Source: Christensenellaceae bacterium
Lineage (GTDB): Bacteria > Bacillota > Clostridia > Christensenellales > Aristaeellaceae
Direction: 5' to 3'
Assembly: GCA_022510815.1 (NCBI GenBank)
Contig: JAFLST010000001.1
Coordinates: 111,035 to 175,034, forward strand
DNA: 64,000 nt
Part shown: piece after piece, positions 27,357-37,600 of the stretch
How positions within the stretch are numbered: position 1 is the first letter of the stretch
How the letters are laid out: each line of letters begins with the position of its first letter
Program-made: the position numbers and the translations under genes
The notes under the pieces: model-generated
What the model was told of the DNA's origin: nothing
The model's input: the letters and a program-made list of their open reading frames with translations, nothing else
Databases searched by the model: none

Positions 27357-29816
27357 ATGCCTACGACCTCGTTTGACAAGGAATCCATCAAAGCTTCCAT
27401 TGTCGGCAAGCTGCAGCGCTACAACGGCCGCACCATTCAGGAGGCCTCCAGTGCGCAGATCTACCGTGCGCTGGCATCCACCGTCCGCGACCAGATCATG
27501 CAGAAGTGGATGATCTCCCGGGAGGAGCGCAAGACCTCGAAGTCCAAGCGCCTGTATTACCTCTCCGTGGAGTTCCTGATGGGCCGCAGCCTCTACTGCA
27601 ACATCCTGAACCTCGTCTCCACCAAGGAATATCAGGAAGCCCTTGACGAGCTGGGCATCAATATTGACGATGTGCTGCAGGAGGAGCCGGAACCCGCGCT
27701 GGGCAACGGCGGTCTGGGCCGTCTCGCGGCGTGCTTTATGGACTCCCTCGCCTCTCTCGACCTGCCCACCATGGGCTGCTCCATCCGCTATGAATACGGT
27801 CTGTTCCGGCAGAAGATCATTGACGGCCAGCAGGTCGAGCTGCCCGACTATTGGCTGGGCAACGGCAACGTCTGGGAAATGGCCGTGATGGAGGACGCCT
27901 GCGAGGTGCACTTCAACGGCTACATCGAGACCGTCGAGGAAAACGGCCGTCTCTCCTTCGTTCACAAGGACTATAATACCGTCGAGGCTGTCCCCTATGA
28001 CATGCCCATCGTCGGCTATGACACCTCCACGGTCAACAGCCTGCGCCTATGGTCTGCCCGCAGCCCCAAGCGCGTCGATCTTGGTGCCTTCGGTCAGGGC
28101 CAGTACATTCAGGCGGCTGCCGAGCGTGAGCTGGTGGAGGCCATCTCGAACATCCTCTATCCCGAGGACAACCACTATGAGGGCAAGCTCCTGCGGCTCA
28201 AGCAGCAGTATTTCTTCACCAGCGCGACGCTGCAGTACGCCCTGAAGGACTTCCGCAAGCTCCACGGCAACAACTGGCAGAAACTGCCGGATCAGGTCGT
28301 CATCCACATCAACGATACGCATCCCGGCCTTGCCATACCCGAGCTCATGCGCCTGCTGATGGATGAGTATGGCCTTGGCTGGGATGAGGCGCAGGCCATC
28401 GTCAGCAAGACGGTCGCCTATACCAACCACACCATCATGGCCGAGGCCCTCGAAAAGTGGCCCGAGGACATGGTGCGCACGCTGCTGCCCCGCATCTATC
28501 AGATTCTCGTCGAGATGAACCGCCGCCTCTGCGCGCGCCTGTGGAACTACTTCCCCGGCGAGGCCGAGCGCGTGGGCAAGATGGCCATCATCAGCTACGG
28601 CTACATCCACATGGCCAATCTCTGCGTGGCTATGAGCTCTTCCACCAACGGCGTCAGCCAGCTCCATGGCGATATCCTCAAGGCCGAGACCTTCCATGAC
28701 TTCTATCTTGTCATGCCCGAGAAGTTCTCCGCCATCACCAACGGCATCACGCACCGCCGCTGGCTCATGGCGTGCAATCCGAAGCTGAGCGATCTGATCT
28801 GCGAAGCCATCGGCGACAAGTGGATCAAGAACACCGAGCTGCTCTCCGAGCTGGCTCCCTTCGCTGATGACAAGGCCTTCCGCGAGAAGTTCGCCAAGAT
28901 CAAGTTAGCGAACAAGCAGCGTCTGGCCAACTACCTCAAGAACAAGCAGGACATCGACGTGGACACCAGCTTCATGTTCGACGCCCAGTCCAAGCGCTTG
29001 CATGAGTACAAGCGGCAGATGCTCAACGCTCTGCACATTCTGGTGCTCTACAACCGCATTGTCAACGACCCGACCTACACCATGGAGCCCCGCTGCTTCA
29101 TCTTCGGCTCCAAGGCCGCGCCCGGCTACAATCGCGCGAAGTCCATCATCCGCTTCATCAACGCGCTTGCCCGCCTGATCGACAAGCATCCCCGGGCCCG
29201 GACGATGCTGCAGGTCGTCTTCCTCGAGAACTACGACGTCTCCAGCGCGCAGGTGCTGATCCCCGCCACCGAGCTGTCTGAGCAGCTCTCCACCGCCTCC
29301 AAGGAGGCCAGCGGCACCGGCAACATGAAGTACATGATGAACGGCGCGGTGACCATCGGCACCATGGACGGCGCGAACGTCGAGATTTCCGAGCAGGTCG
29401 GCATGGACAACATCTATATCTTCGGCATGCGCTCTGACACCGTGCTGGACATGTACCGCGAGAACAACTACAACCCCATGTCCATCTATGAGACCAATCA
29501 GGAGATTCGTCAGGCGCTGACCCAGATGATCGACGGCACGCTCCTGCCCGAAGCGCCCAGCGCCCTGCAGGATCTCTATCACTCCCTGCTCATGGGCGAC
29601 TGGAACTCCATGGCTGACCCGTACTTCGTGCTCAAGGACTTCGGCTCCTACTCCATGGCCCAGCGCCGTGTGGACGCCGACTATGCCGACAAGGACAAGT
29701 GGAACAAGATGGCCGTCATCAACACCGCCATGTCCGGCATCTTCTCCTCTGACCGCACCATCCGCGAGTACAACGACACCATCTGGCACCTCCAGCCCCT
29801 CGAGCGGAAAGACTGA
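27357..29816 (+). CDS. glgP: glycogen/starch phosphorylase
   Basis: LGNGGLGRLAACFMDSLASL; PLP site EASGTGNMKYMMNGAVTIGTMDGANVEI. Confidence 0.97.
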   Translation: MPTTSFDKESIKASIVGKLQRYNGRTIQEASSAQIYRALASTVRDQIMQKWMISREERKTSKSKRLYYLSVEFLMGRSLYCNILNLVSTKEYQEALDELGINIDDVLQEEPEPALGNGGLGRLAACFMDSLASLDLPTMGCSIRYEYGLFRQKIIDGQQVELPDYWLGNGNVWEMAVMEDACEVHFNGYIETVEENGRLSFVHKDYNTVEAVPYDMPIVGYDTSTVNSLRLWSARSPKRVDLGAFGQGQYIQAAAERELVEAISNILYPEDNHYEGKLLRLKQQYFFTSATLQYALKDFRKLHGNNWQKLPDQVVIHINDTHPGLAIPELMRLLMDEYGLGWDEAQAIVSKTVAYTNHTIMAEALEKWPEDMVRTLLPRIYQILVEMNRRLCARLWNYFPGEAERVGKMAIISYGYIHMANLCVAMSSSTNGVSQLHGDILKAETFHDFYLVMPEKFSAITNGITHRRWLMACNPKLSDLICEAIGDKWIKNTELLSELAPFADDKAFREKFAKIKLANKQRLANYLKNKQDIDVDTSFMFDAQSKRLHEYKRQMLNALHILVLYNRIVNDPTYTMEPRCFIFGSKAAPGYNRAKSIIRFINALARLIDKHPRARTMLQVVFLENYDVSSAQVLIPATELSEQLSTASKEASGTGNMKYMMNGAVTIGTMDGANVEISEQVGMDNIYIFGMRSDTVLDMYRENNYNPMSIYETNQEIRQALTQMIDGTLLPEAPSALQDLYHSLLMGDWNSMADPYFVLKDFGSYSMAQRRVDADYADKDKWNKMAVINTAMSGIFSSDRTIREYNDTIWHLQPLERKD

Positions 29817-29896
29817 AAGGCGCTTCGCGACCCCTCGGATTGCGGCTTGGGACAGTAAGTTGCGTTTTCTCAACATATATACAGCGATTCAACAAG

Positions 29897-29926
29897 CCCG
29901 GACGATACCAGCGCCCGGGCTTTCCT
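29897..29926 (+). terminator. intrinsic terminator after glgP
   Basis: aagcccgg acgataccagcg cccgggcttt. Confidence 0.65.
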
Positions 29927-29972
29927 GAAAACATGGAATCCCATATTTTCGCATGACAGGACTGATACACCG

Positions 29973-31733
29973 ATGCTTCTCCACGATTCGCACAAGCTCT
30001 TCTTCCGTGAGCCTGCCGGTCCTCTGCCGGAGGGCAGCGAGGTCACCATCCGACTGATCTGCGACGAGGCTACGAGCGTCGTCCTGCGCACATGGATGGA
30101 TGAGGAACTCTGCTATACCATGATGCTGACCGAGGAGAACGTCTGGGAGCTGGGGCTTCGTCTGCCCCGGCACTCCGGGCTGTTCTGGTACTCCTTTATC
30201 GTCTATCGCCGGGACGGACGCACCATCCGCTATGGCAACGCTTACGACAAGCTGGGCGGCGAAGGCGCGATATATGAGCAGGGCGATCCCGAGTCCTTCC
30301 AGATCACCGTCTATCAGGAGAGCTATCGCACGCCGTCCTACATGCACGGAGCGAACATCTATCAGATTTTCCCTGACCGCTTCCGGCGTGCTGCGACGGC
30401 TTCGGTCGACAAGCGCACGAACCGGCTGATGCACAAGAGCTGGAACGAGGACGTGATGCTGTACACCAATCCTCGCAGCGGCTCCTATGAGCCCATCGAC
30501 TTTTTCGGTGGTACTCTCACGGGCATTCAGGAGAAGCTCCCCTATCTCAAGAGCCTCGGCATTGACATTCTCTACCTGAATCCCATCTTTCAGGCGAACT
30601 CCAACCATCGCTATGACACGGGCGATTACACCAAGATCGACCCGCTGCTGGGTACGGAGGAGGAGTTCAAGGCCCTCTGCGCCGAGGCGGAGAAGCTGGG
30701 CATGCGCGTCATGCTGGACGGCGTGTTCTCTCACACCGGCGACGACAGCGTCTACTTCAACCGCTATGGCAATTACAACAGCGTCGGCGCGTATCAGGGG
30801 GCCAATTCGCCCTATTACACTTGGTACACCTTCCGGCAATTCCCGGATGATTACCGCTGCTGGTGGAACTTTACCACCCTGCCCGAATGCCGCAAGGATA
30901 ACCCGGATTACCAGCATTTCATTTTCAAGGCCAAGGACGGCGTCGTGCCCCGCTGGATTCATGCGGGCGCCTGCGGATGGCGACTGGATGTAGCCGACGA
31001 GCTGTCGATGGATTTCCTGCGCAAGCTGCGCGTGGCAGCCAAGAAGGCCAAGCCGGATGCAGTGGTGCTCGGCGAGGTCTGGGAAGACGCAAGCAACAAG
31101 GTCGCCTACGGAGAGACGCGCTGCTACTGCACAGGCGACACCCTTGACAGCGTCATGAACTATCCCCTGCGCGAGGCTATTCTGAGCTTCATCACCGGCC
31201 AAACCACAGCCCATGCGCTGGCCCGGCTGGTCAGGCATCAGGAAGAGGTCTATCCGGCACAATTCCGTTATGCCCTGATGAACCTGATCGGCAGTCATGA
31301 CCGTTCCCGCGTGCTGAACGTGCTCTGCGGCCGGGATGGCGCGAATCTCACCAGAGCAGAACAGAGCACCATTCGCCTGACCCCGGATGAGTACAGTCTT
31401 GCTGTCAATCGCCTGCGCAAGTGCGTCGACATTCTCTGCGCGCTGCCCGGCTGCCCGACCATCTATTATGGCGACGAGGCCGGTCTCACCGGATGCGCCG
31501 ACCCGTTCTGTCGCCGTCCCTTCCCGTGGGGACATGAGGACAAAGAGCTGCAGAGCTATATCGCGGCAAAGCTCAGCCACCGCCGGGATTCGGAGGTGCT
31601 CAAATACGGTCACTGCGCCATCGAGGCCAAGGACGACGATACCATCGTCATCACCCGCACCCTTGGCGCCGTCGACGCGCTGGGCAATCCCGCCCTCAGC
31701 CGCGGCAAAGAAGTCGTCACGGTCAAACGGTAA
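29973..31733 (+). CDS. GH13 alpha-amylase/neopullulanase-like glycosidase
   Basis: GH13 regions (DIYLNP-like ILYLNPIFQANSNHRYDTGDY; MLDGVFSHTG; GWRLDVADELS; VVLGEVWEDA; LIGSHDRSR). Confidence 0.93.
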   Translation: MLLHDSHKLFFREPAGPLPEGSEVTIRLICDEATSVVLRTWMDEELCYTMMLTEENVWELGLRLPRHSGLFWYSFIVYRRDGRTIRYGNAYDKLGGEGAIYEQGDPESFQITVYQESYRTPSYMHGANIYQIFPDRFRRAATASVDKRTNRLMHKSWNEDVMLYTNPRSGSYEPIDFFGGTLTGIQEKLPYLKSLGIDILYLNPIFQANSNHRYDTGDYTKIDPLLGTEEEFKALCAEAEKLGMRVMLDGVFSHTGDDSVYFNRYGNYNSVGAYQGANSPYYTWYTFRQFPDDYRCWWNFTTLPECRKDNPDYQHFIFKAKDGVVPRWIHAGACGWRLDVADELSMDFLRKLRVAAKKAKPDAVVLGEVWEDASNKVAYGETRCYCTGDTLDSVMNYPLREAILSFITGQTTAHALARLVRHQEEVYPAQFRYALMNLIGSHDRSRVLNVLCGRDGANLTRAEQSTIRLTPDEYSLAVNRLRKCVDILCALPGCPTIYYGDEAGLTGCADPFCRRPFPWGHEDKELQSYIAAKLSHRRDSEVLKYGHCAIEAKDDDTIVITRTLGAVDALGNPALSRGKEVVTVKR

Positions 31734-31753
31734 AACTGTAAAGGAGAGTCTCT

Positions 31754-32221
31754 GTGGACATCAGGCTCGATCCTGTAAAACCCCATGAAAAGGACACGCT
31801 GTTCCGGTTGCTTCAGTATTCGCTTTTTGAGGAAAGCGCCACGGATCTCAACGAGATGAACGGTGAAGCAATCTTTGACTATCCGTGGTTTGAGCTGTAT
31901 TTCACAGACGCCGACCGCTGGGCTTATATCATCCGTGAGCAGGAGACGGACAAGCTGCTGGGCTTCGTCATGGTCAAAACCCGCGAGGGATATCCGGGCT
32001 ATATGATCGCCGAATTCATGGTCATTCCCAAGTATCGCCGAAACGGCATCGGGAGGAGAGCCGCCACGGCATGCTTTGATCGCTTCCGCGGCGAGTGGGA
32101 GGTTTCCCCCGCATTCGGCAGCGAGACGGCCTATCAGTTCTGGAAAGGCGTCATAGATAGCTATACAGACGGCAACAACCGCTTTGAGGACAGAAAGTTT
32201 CTGTTTTGCAATGCAAAGTAG
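31754..32221 (+). CDS. GNAT family N-acetyltransferase
   Basis: LLGFVMVKTREGYPGYMIAEFMVIPKYRRNGIGRRAATACFD. Confidence 0.88.
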   Translation: MDIRLDPVKPHEKDTLFRLLQYSLFEESATDLNEMNGEAIFDYPWFELYFTDADRWAYIIREQETDKLLGFVMVKTREGYPGYMIAEFMVIPKYRRNGIGRRAATACFDRFRGEWEVSPAFGSETAYQFWKGVIDSYTDGNNRFEDRKFLFCNAK

Positions 32222-32293
32222 TTCATGTCAAACCGCATGGCGGCTTGGGCGCCTGTTCTGGCGACCGCCCCATACACTGCCCGACCAACGGCA

Positions 32294-32329
32294 GCCTTAT
32301 CTGAAGTGGTTTTAGATAAGGCTCTTTTT
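32294..32329 (+). terminator. intrinsic terminator
   Basis: gccttatct gaagtggttt tagataaggc tcttttt (9-bp stem). Confidence 0.75.
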
Positions 32330-32451
32330 GAGCCTCCATTACCAGCTGAATCCTCTTTCAAACAGCCTTCATCGCTGTTTACTGTTTGTTCCTTAGGAAA
32401 TGCTCCTGCTGAATGACTTCTGACTCACATTTGAGAAGAATCACCCTAAGC

Positions 32452-32488
32452 AAAGGACGGTATGACCATACAGGTCATACCGTCCTTT
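32452..32488. terminator. bidirectional intrinsic terminator (16-bp perfect stem)
   Basis: aaaggacggtatgacc ataca ggtcataccgtccttt between convergent genes. Confidence 0.9.
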
Positions 32489-32537
32489 CTGATATACTGT
32501 TTCGGCGCATTATCCGCGAGTCGGATTACCGACCAGC

Positions 32538-34535
32538 TCATTCAGCAGCCTCTGCATCCTCCTGAGACTCTGTCGTATCAAGCAAGTACGAGCCGATGAT
32601 CGCGTCGCCCCAAGTGAGGCCAGCTTTGACCTGATAGTCCTTCAGTCTGCTCGTATAGAAGTCGTGATACATGTTCGAGTACACCGGAATCGCAGGCAGC
32701 ACCTCCGACCAGCGAATCTGGAAAGCAATCCACTTCTGCAGATAGGTCAGCACATCGCCGGGCTCCGTCATGCGCATATTCACCGTGCACTGATACAACG
32801 CTTCATCAGCGATGGCCGAGCGGTTCGCAGAGCCCTGATAGGCGTCTGCCGGGTTGAATGTGTAGGACGGATCGAACACCGTCGCAAAGTTGGTTGCCAG
32901 ATAGATCATGTCGCAGTCGCGCTCGACATTGCGATAGTAGACATCCAGCAGCGCCGTCATGGGACGGGCTTCCAGCGTCACCTTGATGCCTGCCTGCTCC
33001 AGATTGGACAGGAAGGTCTTCTCAAACATGTCGCCGATCTTGTTGCCCTCAGGATAGATCATCTTCAGATCCAGAGCCAGCAGCTCGCCGTCTTCCAGCT
33101 TGCAGCGCACGACATCCGTTTCGGGATCAAACGCCTCGCCGCTCCGGTTCAGCGTCCAGCCGTCGCCCTCCAGCAGCTCAATGGCCTTCGACACATTCAG
33201 CGCATAGGTCTTCACGCCAGACAGGCTCAGATTCTGCCAAGCCTCCAGCACCTCATGGTAAGCCTGAATCTCTTCCTCATTCGCGTCAGACGGCGGCACC
33301 GGAACCGGCGGTTCCTGCTCGCCCGAGATCAGCGGATACATCCACTGGCCGATGCCGTAGTAGCCGATGACGTGCACGCCGTAGTCCTCAACGTACTCCT
33401 GTACCAGCTCCTCCTCATCCATGCAATACGCAATGGCCTGACGCACTGTCTGATTGTTCACGACGGGCTTTTCGCAGTTGAAGCTCACAAAGCTGTAGCC
33501 GCTGCGAGGATAGACCAGATAGTTCAGATCGTTCTCCTGCAGCGCCGCGAAGCCCTGGTCGATCGTCTCCGCCGAAGTGCACTTGTTCAGCAGGCCCACC
33601 TCGCCGCTCACCAGCAGGTCGACCATCGTGTCCGGCGTGACCAGCCGGTATACCAGATGCTCAATGACAGGCCGGCGGCCAAGGAAGTCGCCGTTAAAGT
33701 ACGGGTTGATCGAGAATTCCGCGACATGGGTTTCCGGATCATAGCTGTCCAGCATGTACGCGCCGCTCACCGCCGCAGGATGGGACAGATAGCCCGTCTC
33801 CGGATCGAGAATCGTCTCCCTCAGCAGCTCCGCCGTGAAAATCGGCTCCTCGATCGTCTTGTCAATATTCTGAATCTGGATGCCCTCTCCGTTGTCGACC
33901 ACCTCGCACCCGGGCGCGATGATATGGATCGGGAACGGATTGTAGTCCAGCAGCGCCAGCTCGTAGAAGAAAGGCTTATAGGACGCCTTGGTCTTGAACG
34001 CCAGCGTCGTGCTGTTGAGAAGGCGCAGGCCCGTCAGCACATTCGTCTCGCCAGTGACATACTCGTCAGCGCCGACCATGTAGTCCGAATAGACCGTCTG
34101 CGCACCGATTTCCTTCATTTCCGGCGCCATGCTCAGCAGCATGGTGAACGCGTAGTCCTCCGCCGTGATCGGCGTGCCGTCGGAATATTTCAGGTCCGAG
34201 TACAGCGTCACTGTATAGGTGCGGCTGCCATCCGGCTCATCCATGGCGATGACGCCGCTCACCACGGAGCGGTTGATGCCGTAGGAACCAAGTTCACCCT
34301 GCCACTGCATCAGGTTGTAGCCGTGCAGCAGCGTGCGCACATCCAGGTCGGAAGCGTTGTTGCCGAACATCTCCGAGAAGAAATTCCCGCTCAGGGCCGT
34401 TGTGCTGCCCACGACCAGCGTGTTGGACGCCTCGGCCTGCGCGGGTACTCCCGCTTCATCAGCCATGGCCGTCACGCAGCCGAGTGTCATGCACATCACA
34501 AGGAGGATCGACAGTATCCTCTTCACGTTCATCAT
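32538..34535 (-). CDS. ABC transporter substrate-binding protein, family 5 (OppA/DppA-like)
   Basis: Signal peptide MMNVKRILSILLVMCMTLGCVTAMA; SBP_bac_5 pattern (YTVTLYSDLKYSDGTPITAEDYAFTMLL...VRQAIAYCMDEEELV); start chosen at 34535. Confidence 0.9.
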   Translation of the reverse strand: MMNVKRILSILLVMCMTLGCVTAMADEAGVPAQAEASNTLVVGSTTALSGNFFSEMFGNNASDLDVRTLLHGYNLMQWQGELGSYGINRSVVSGVIAMDEPDGSRTYTVTLYSDLKYSDGTPITAEDYAFTMLLSMAPEMKEIGAQTVYSDYMVGADEYVTGETNVLTGLRLLNSTTLAFKTKASYKPFFYELALLDYNPFPIHIIAPGCEVVDNGEGIQIQNIDKTIEEPIFTAELLRETILDPETGYLSHPAAVSGAYMLDSYDPETHVAEFSINPYFNGDFLGRRPVIEHLVYRLVTPDTMVDLLVSGEVGLLNKCTSAETIDQGFAALQENDLNYLVYPRSGYSFVSFNCEKPVVNNQTVRQAIAYCMDEEELVQEYVEDYGVHVIGYYGIGQWMYPLISGEQEPPVPVPPSDANEEEIQAYHEVLEAWQNLSLSGVKTYALNVSKAIELLEGDGWTLNRSGEAFDPETDVVRCKLEDGELLALDLKMIYPEGNKIGDMFEKTFLSNLEQAGIKVTLEARPMTALLDVYYRNVERDCDMIYLATNFATVFDPSYTFNPADAYQGSANRSAIADEALYQCTVNMRMTEPGDVLTYLQKWIAFQIRWSEVLPAIPVYSNMYHDFYTSRLKDYQVKAGLTWGDAIIGSYLLDTTESQEDAEAAE

Positions 34536-34603
34536 CCTTTCCAGCCCACAGGGAGGGAGGCTGCCAGCTGTGAACCCGGCAGCCGTCTCCCCCTGCCCGG
34601 CGA

Positions 34604-37600
34604 TTACTCGAAGCAATCGCCCACGTTCCTTGTCGAACCACCCACGCTCAGCGGCGTGCCATACTCGTTGACCACCACGAGCGTCGGGTGCACCATGCCG
34701 TCCTCTTCCACTACGTCATCCGGACGCATGATGTCAGTGCCAATATAGAAAACCGTGATCTCCACATTGTGCGCAGGCATCGTACCCGACACAATCTCGG
34801 TCAGCGTCCAGAAGCCCTCGATGTCCGGGCTGAAGAACTCGTAGAACTCACCGGGATGCAGGCCAGTCATGCTCTGATCCGGCGCTGCCGTGGAGCCGTC
34901 CGAGAGGTAGTAGTAATGCACCACGACGGTGTATACCGTGTCGTCGGTCGGGACCGTTACCTCTGCCACATTGCCCTCAGCCGGTGTGCCGTCGGGCGCG
35001 GCGCCTATGCCGGTCACAACGTTCCGCACGCTGCCGCGCTTCACATCCACATCCTTGATGGTGTAGATCAGATGCACGTTCACGCTCGCCCCGGGGGCCA
35101 GACGCGTGATCAGCGCCTCCCGCTCCGACTTCACCGAGTAACCTGCACCGGGCACAACGGTCGTACCCTCCAGCTGATCCGTCAGCACGAAGCTGATGAT
35201 CTCCACGTTGCCGGTGTTCTTCACCTTCACGGTGAACTCCACTTGCTCGCCCTTCAGGTAGTAGCCGCGATCCGGGATATTCGTCGCCGTCTTCGTCAGC
35301 TCATAGGTCGGCTTGCCGCTGGACTCTGTCAGGTTCTTGACCGTTGAGGAATCGAAGGGGCCTTCAGGCTCGTTCGGGTCAGGACTGTTGCCCTTCGCCG
35401 TTGCCACGTTCAGTACACTGCCAGCCTTGACGTCCGCCGCGGTGACCACATACTTGGTCGTGAAGGTCTCGCTCTGGCCGGGTTCAAGAATCGGCACTGT
35501 CCATGTATCGCCCGTCAGCCTGTCTTTCACCACGACATCCGTCAGGGTCAGGTTGCCGTCGTTGGTCACCGTGATCTGATAGACGATTGTATCGCCAAGG
35601 CGATACTTGCCGCTGGCCGGAACGTTGACAGCCTTCTTCTCCAGCTTCAGGTGGGACCTGCTGCTATCCGTCGGCACTTCAACCTCGCCCGGTTCAGTCG
35701 GCACATCGGGGTTCTCAGGATCGGGACTCTTGCCCTTCGCCGTCGCAACATTCAGCACGCTGCCAGCGATAACGTCCGCCTCCGTCACCGTGTAGGTGGT
35801 CTCGAAGGTCTTGCTCTCGCCCGGAGCCAGAGAAGCAATCTTCCACTGGTCACCCGTCAGCTTGTCCGTCACCACAATGTCGGTGATCGTCAGGTTGCCG
35901 TCGTTGGTCACCGTGATCTGATACGCGACCGTCTCGCCCAGCGCGTAGCCTTCGCTATCGGCAGGCTGGTTGGTGACGATCTTCGTGAGCATCAGATGCG
36001 GCTCCCTCTCCACCGTGTCCGTTTCGACCTCGCTGGGATCAGCAGGTACCTCGGGGGTCTCAGGATCGGAGCTCTTGCCCTTCGCCGTCGCCACGTTCAG
36101 CACGCTGCCGGCAAGGACGTCCGCCTCCGTCACCACATAGGAAGCCTCGAAGGTCTTGCTTTCACCCGGCGCCAGCGACGGAATCGTCCACTTGTCGCCC
36201 GTTTTCTCGTCCACGACTTCGACGTCTGTCAGGGGCAGGTTGCCATCGTTGGTCACCGTGATGCTGTACTGGATTTCCTCACCCAGCGCATAGCCTTCGT
36301 TGTCCGCAGGCTTGTTGGTGATGAGCTTCAGGATCGTCAGATGCGGATTCTTCTTCGCCGTGTCCGTTTCGACCTCGCTGGGATCAGCAGGCACCTCGGG
36401 GTTCTCGGGATCAGGGCTCTTGCCCTTCGCCGTTGCCACGTTCAGCACGCTGCCGGCAAGGACGTCCGCCTCCGTCACCGTATAGGTGGTCTCGAAGGTC
36501 TTGCTCTCGCCCGGAGCCAGCGACGGAATCGTCCACTTGTCGCCCGTCTTCTCGTCCACAACTTCGACGTCCGTCAGGGTCAGGTTGCCGTCGTTGGTCG
36601 CCGTGATGCTGTACTGGATTTCCTCACCCAGCGCATAGCCTTCGTTGTCCGCAGGCTTGTTGGTGATGAGCTTCAGGATCGTCAGATGCGGATTCTTCTT
36701 CGCCGTGTCCGTTTCGACCTCGCTGGGATCAGCAGGCACCTCGGGGTTCTCGGGATCAGGGCTCTTGCCCTTCGCCGTTGCCACGTTCAGCACGCTGCCG
36801 GCAAGGACGTCCGCCTCCGTCACCGTATAGGTGGTCTCGAAGGTCTTGCTCTCGCCCGGAGCCAACGACGGAATCGTCCATGTATCGCCTGTCTTCTCGT
36901 CCACGACTTCGACGTCTGTCAGGGTCAGGTTGCCCGTGTTGGTCACCGTGATGCTGTACTGGATTTCCTCGCCCAGCGCATAGCCTTCCGCGTCGGCAGG
37001 CTCGCTCACAACGGTCTTGATCACAGCCAGACTGGGGTTCTTGTCCTCGGTATCGTTGTCGTCATCGTCATCGCCCGGCGTCACAGGAACCGTCGGCACA
37101 GGCGTCGTGCCGGGTTCAAGCGTCGCGGTAGGCGCAGGGGTCTCGCCATTCGGGCCGGGCGTCGGGGTCGGCGTGTTAGCCGTGCCGTTAGCCATCGCAT
37201 CGTTGTGCACCGTGCCGTTCAGGATGTCAGCCTCCGTGACCTTGTACTCCGCGTACACCGTCACGCTCTTCGACTCCTTGCTGCCGTGGCGCTCAAGCAT
37301 CGGGATGACCGCATTGCCGTCCTTGTTCAGGCTGTAGCCGTCTCCCTCCACGAAGTAAGCGCCCTCCAGCACATCCGTGATGATCACGTCGTACACGTCG
37401 ACGTTACCCTCGTTCCAGACGGTGATCGCATAGCGGATCACATCACCCAGCGCATAGCCCTCAGGCTTGGTTTCATACTCGCCGGTCTTCTCGTTCAGCA
37501 CGCCGATGGCCTTCTTGTCCACGACCAGATTGCCATGAGGCAGCGCCGGGGTAACCTTCGCGTTTGCCGTGGGCAAAGGCGTCGCGGTCTCACCCGGGCC

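Noticed and set aside
32664-34748. 694-aa plus-strand ORF opposite the SBP gene
   Set aside because: Shadow ORF; SBP family features and signal peptide are on the minus strand.
36000-37045. 345-bp tandem repeats considered as mobile element or duplicated genes
   Set aside because: They are in-frame domain duplications inside one continuous 3814-aa ORF; no transposase or terminal repeats.
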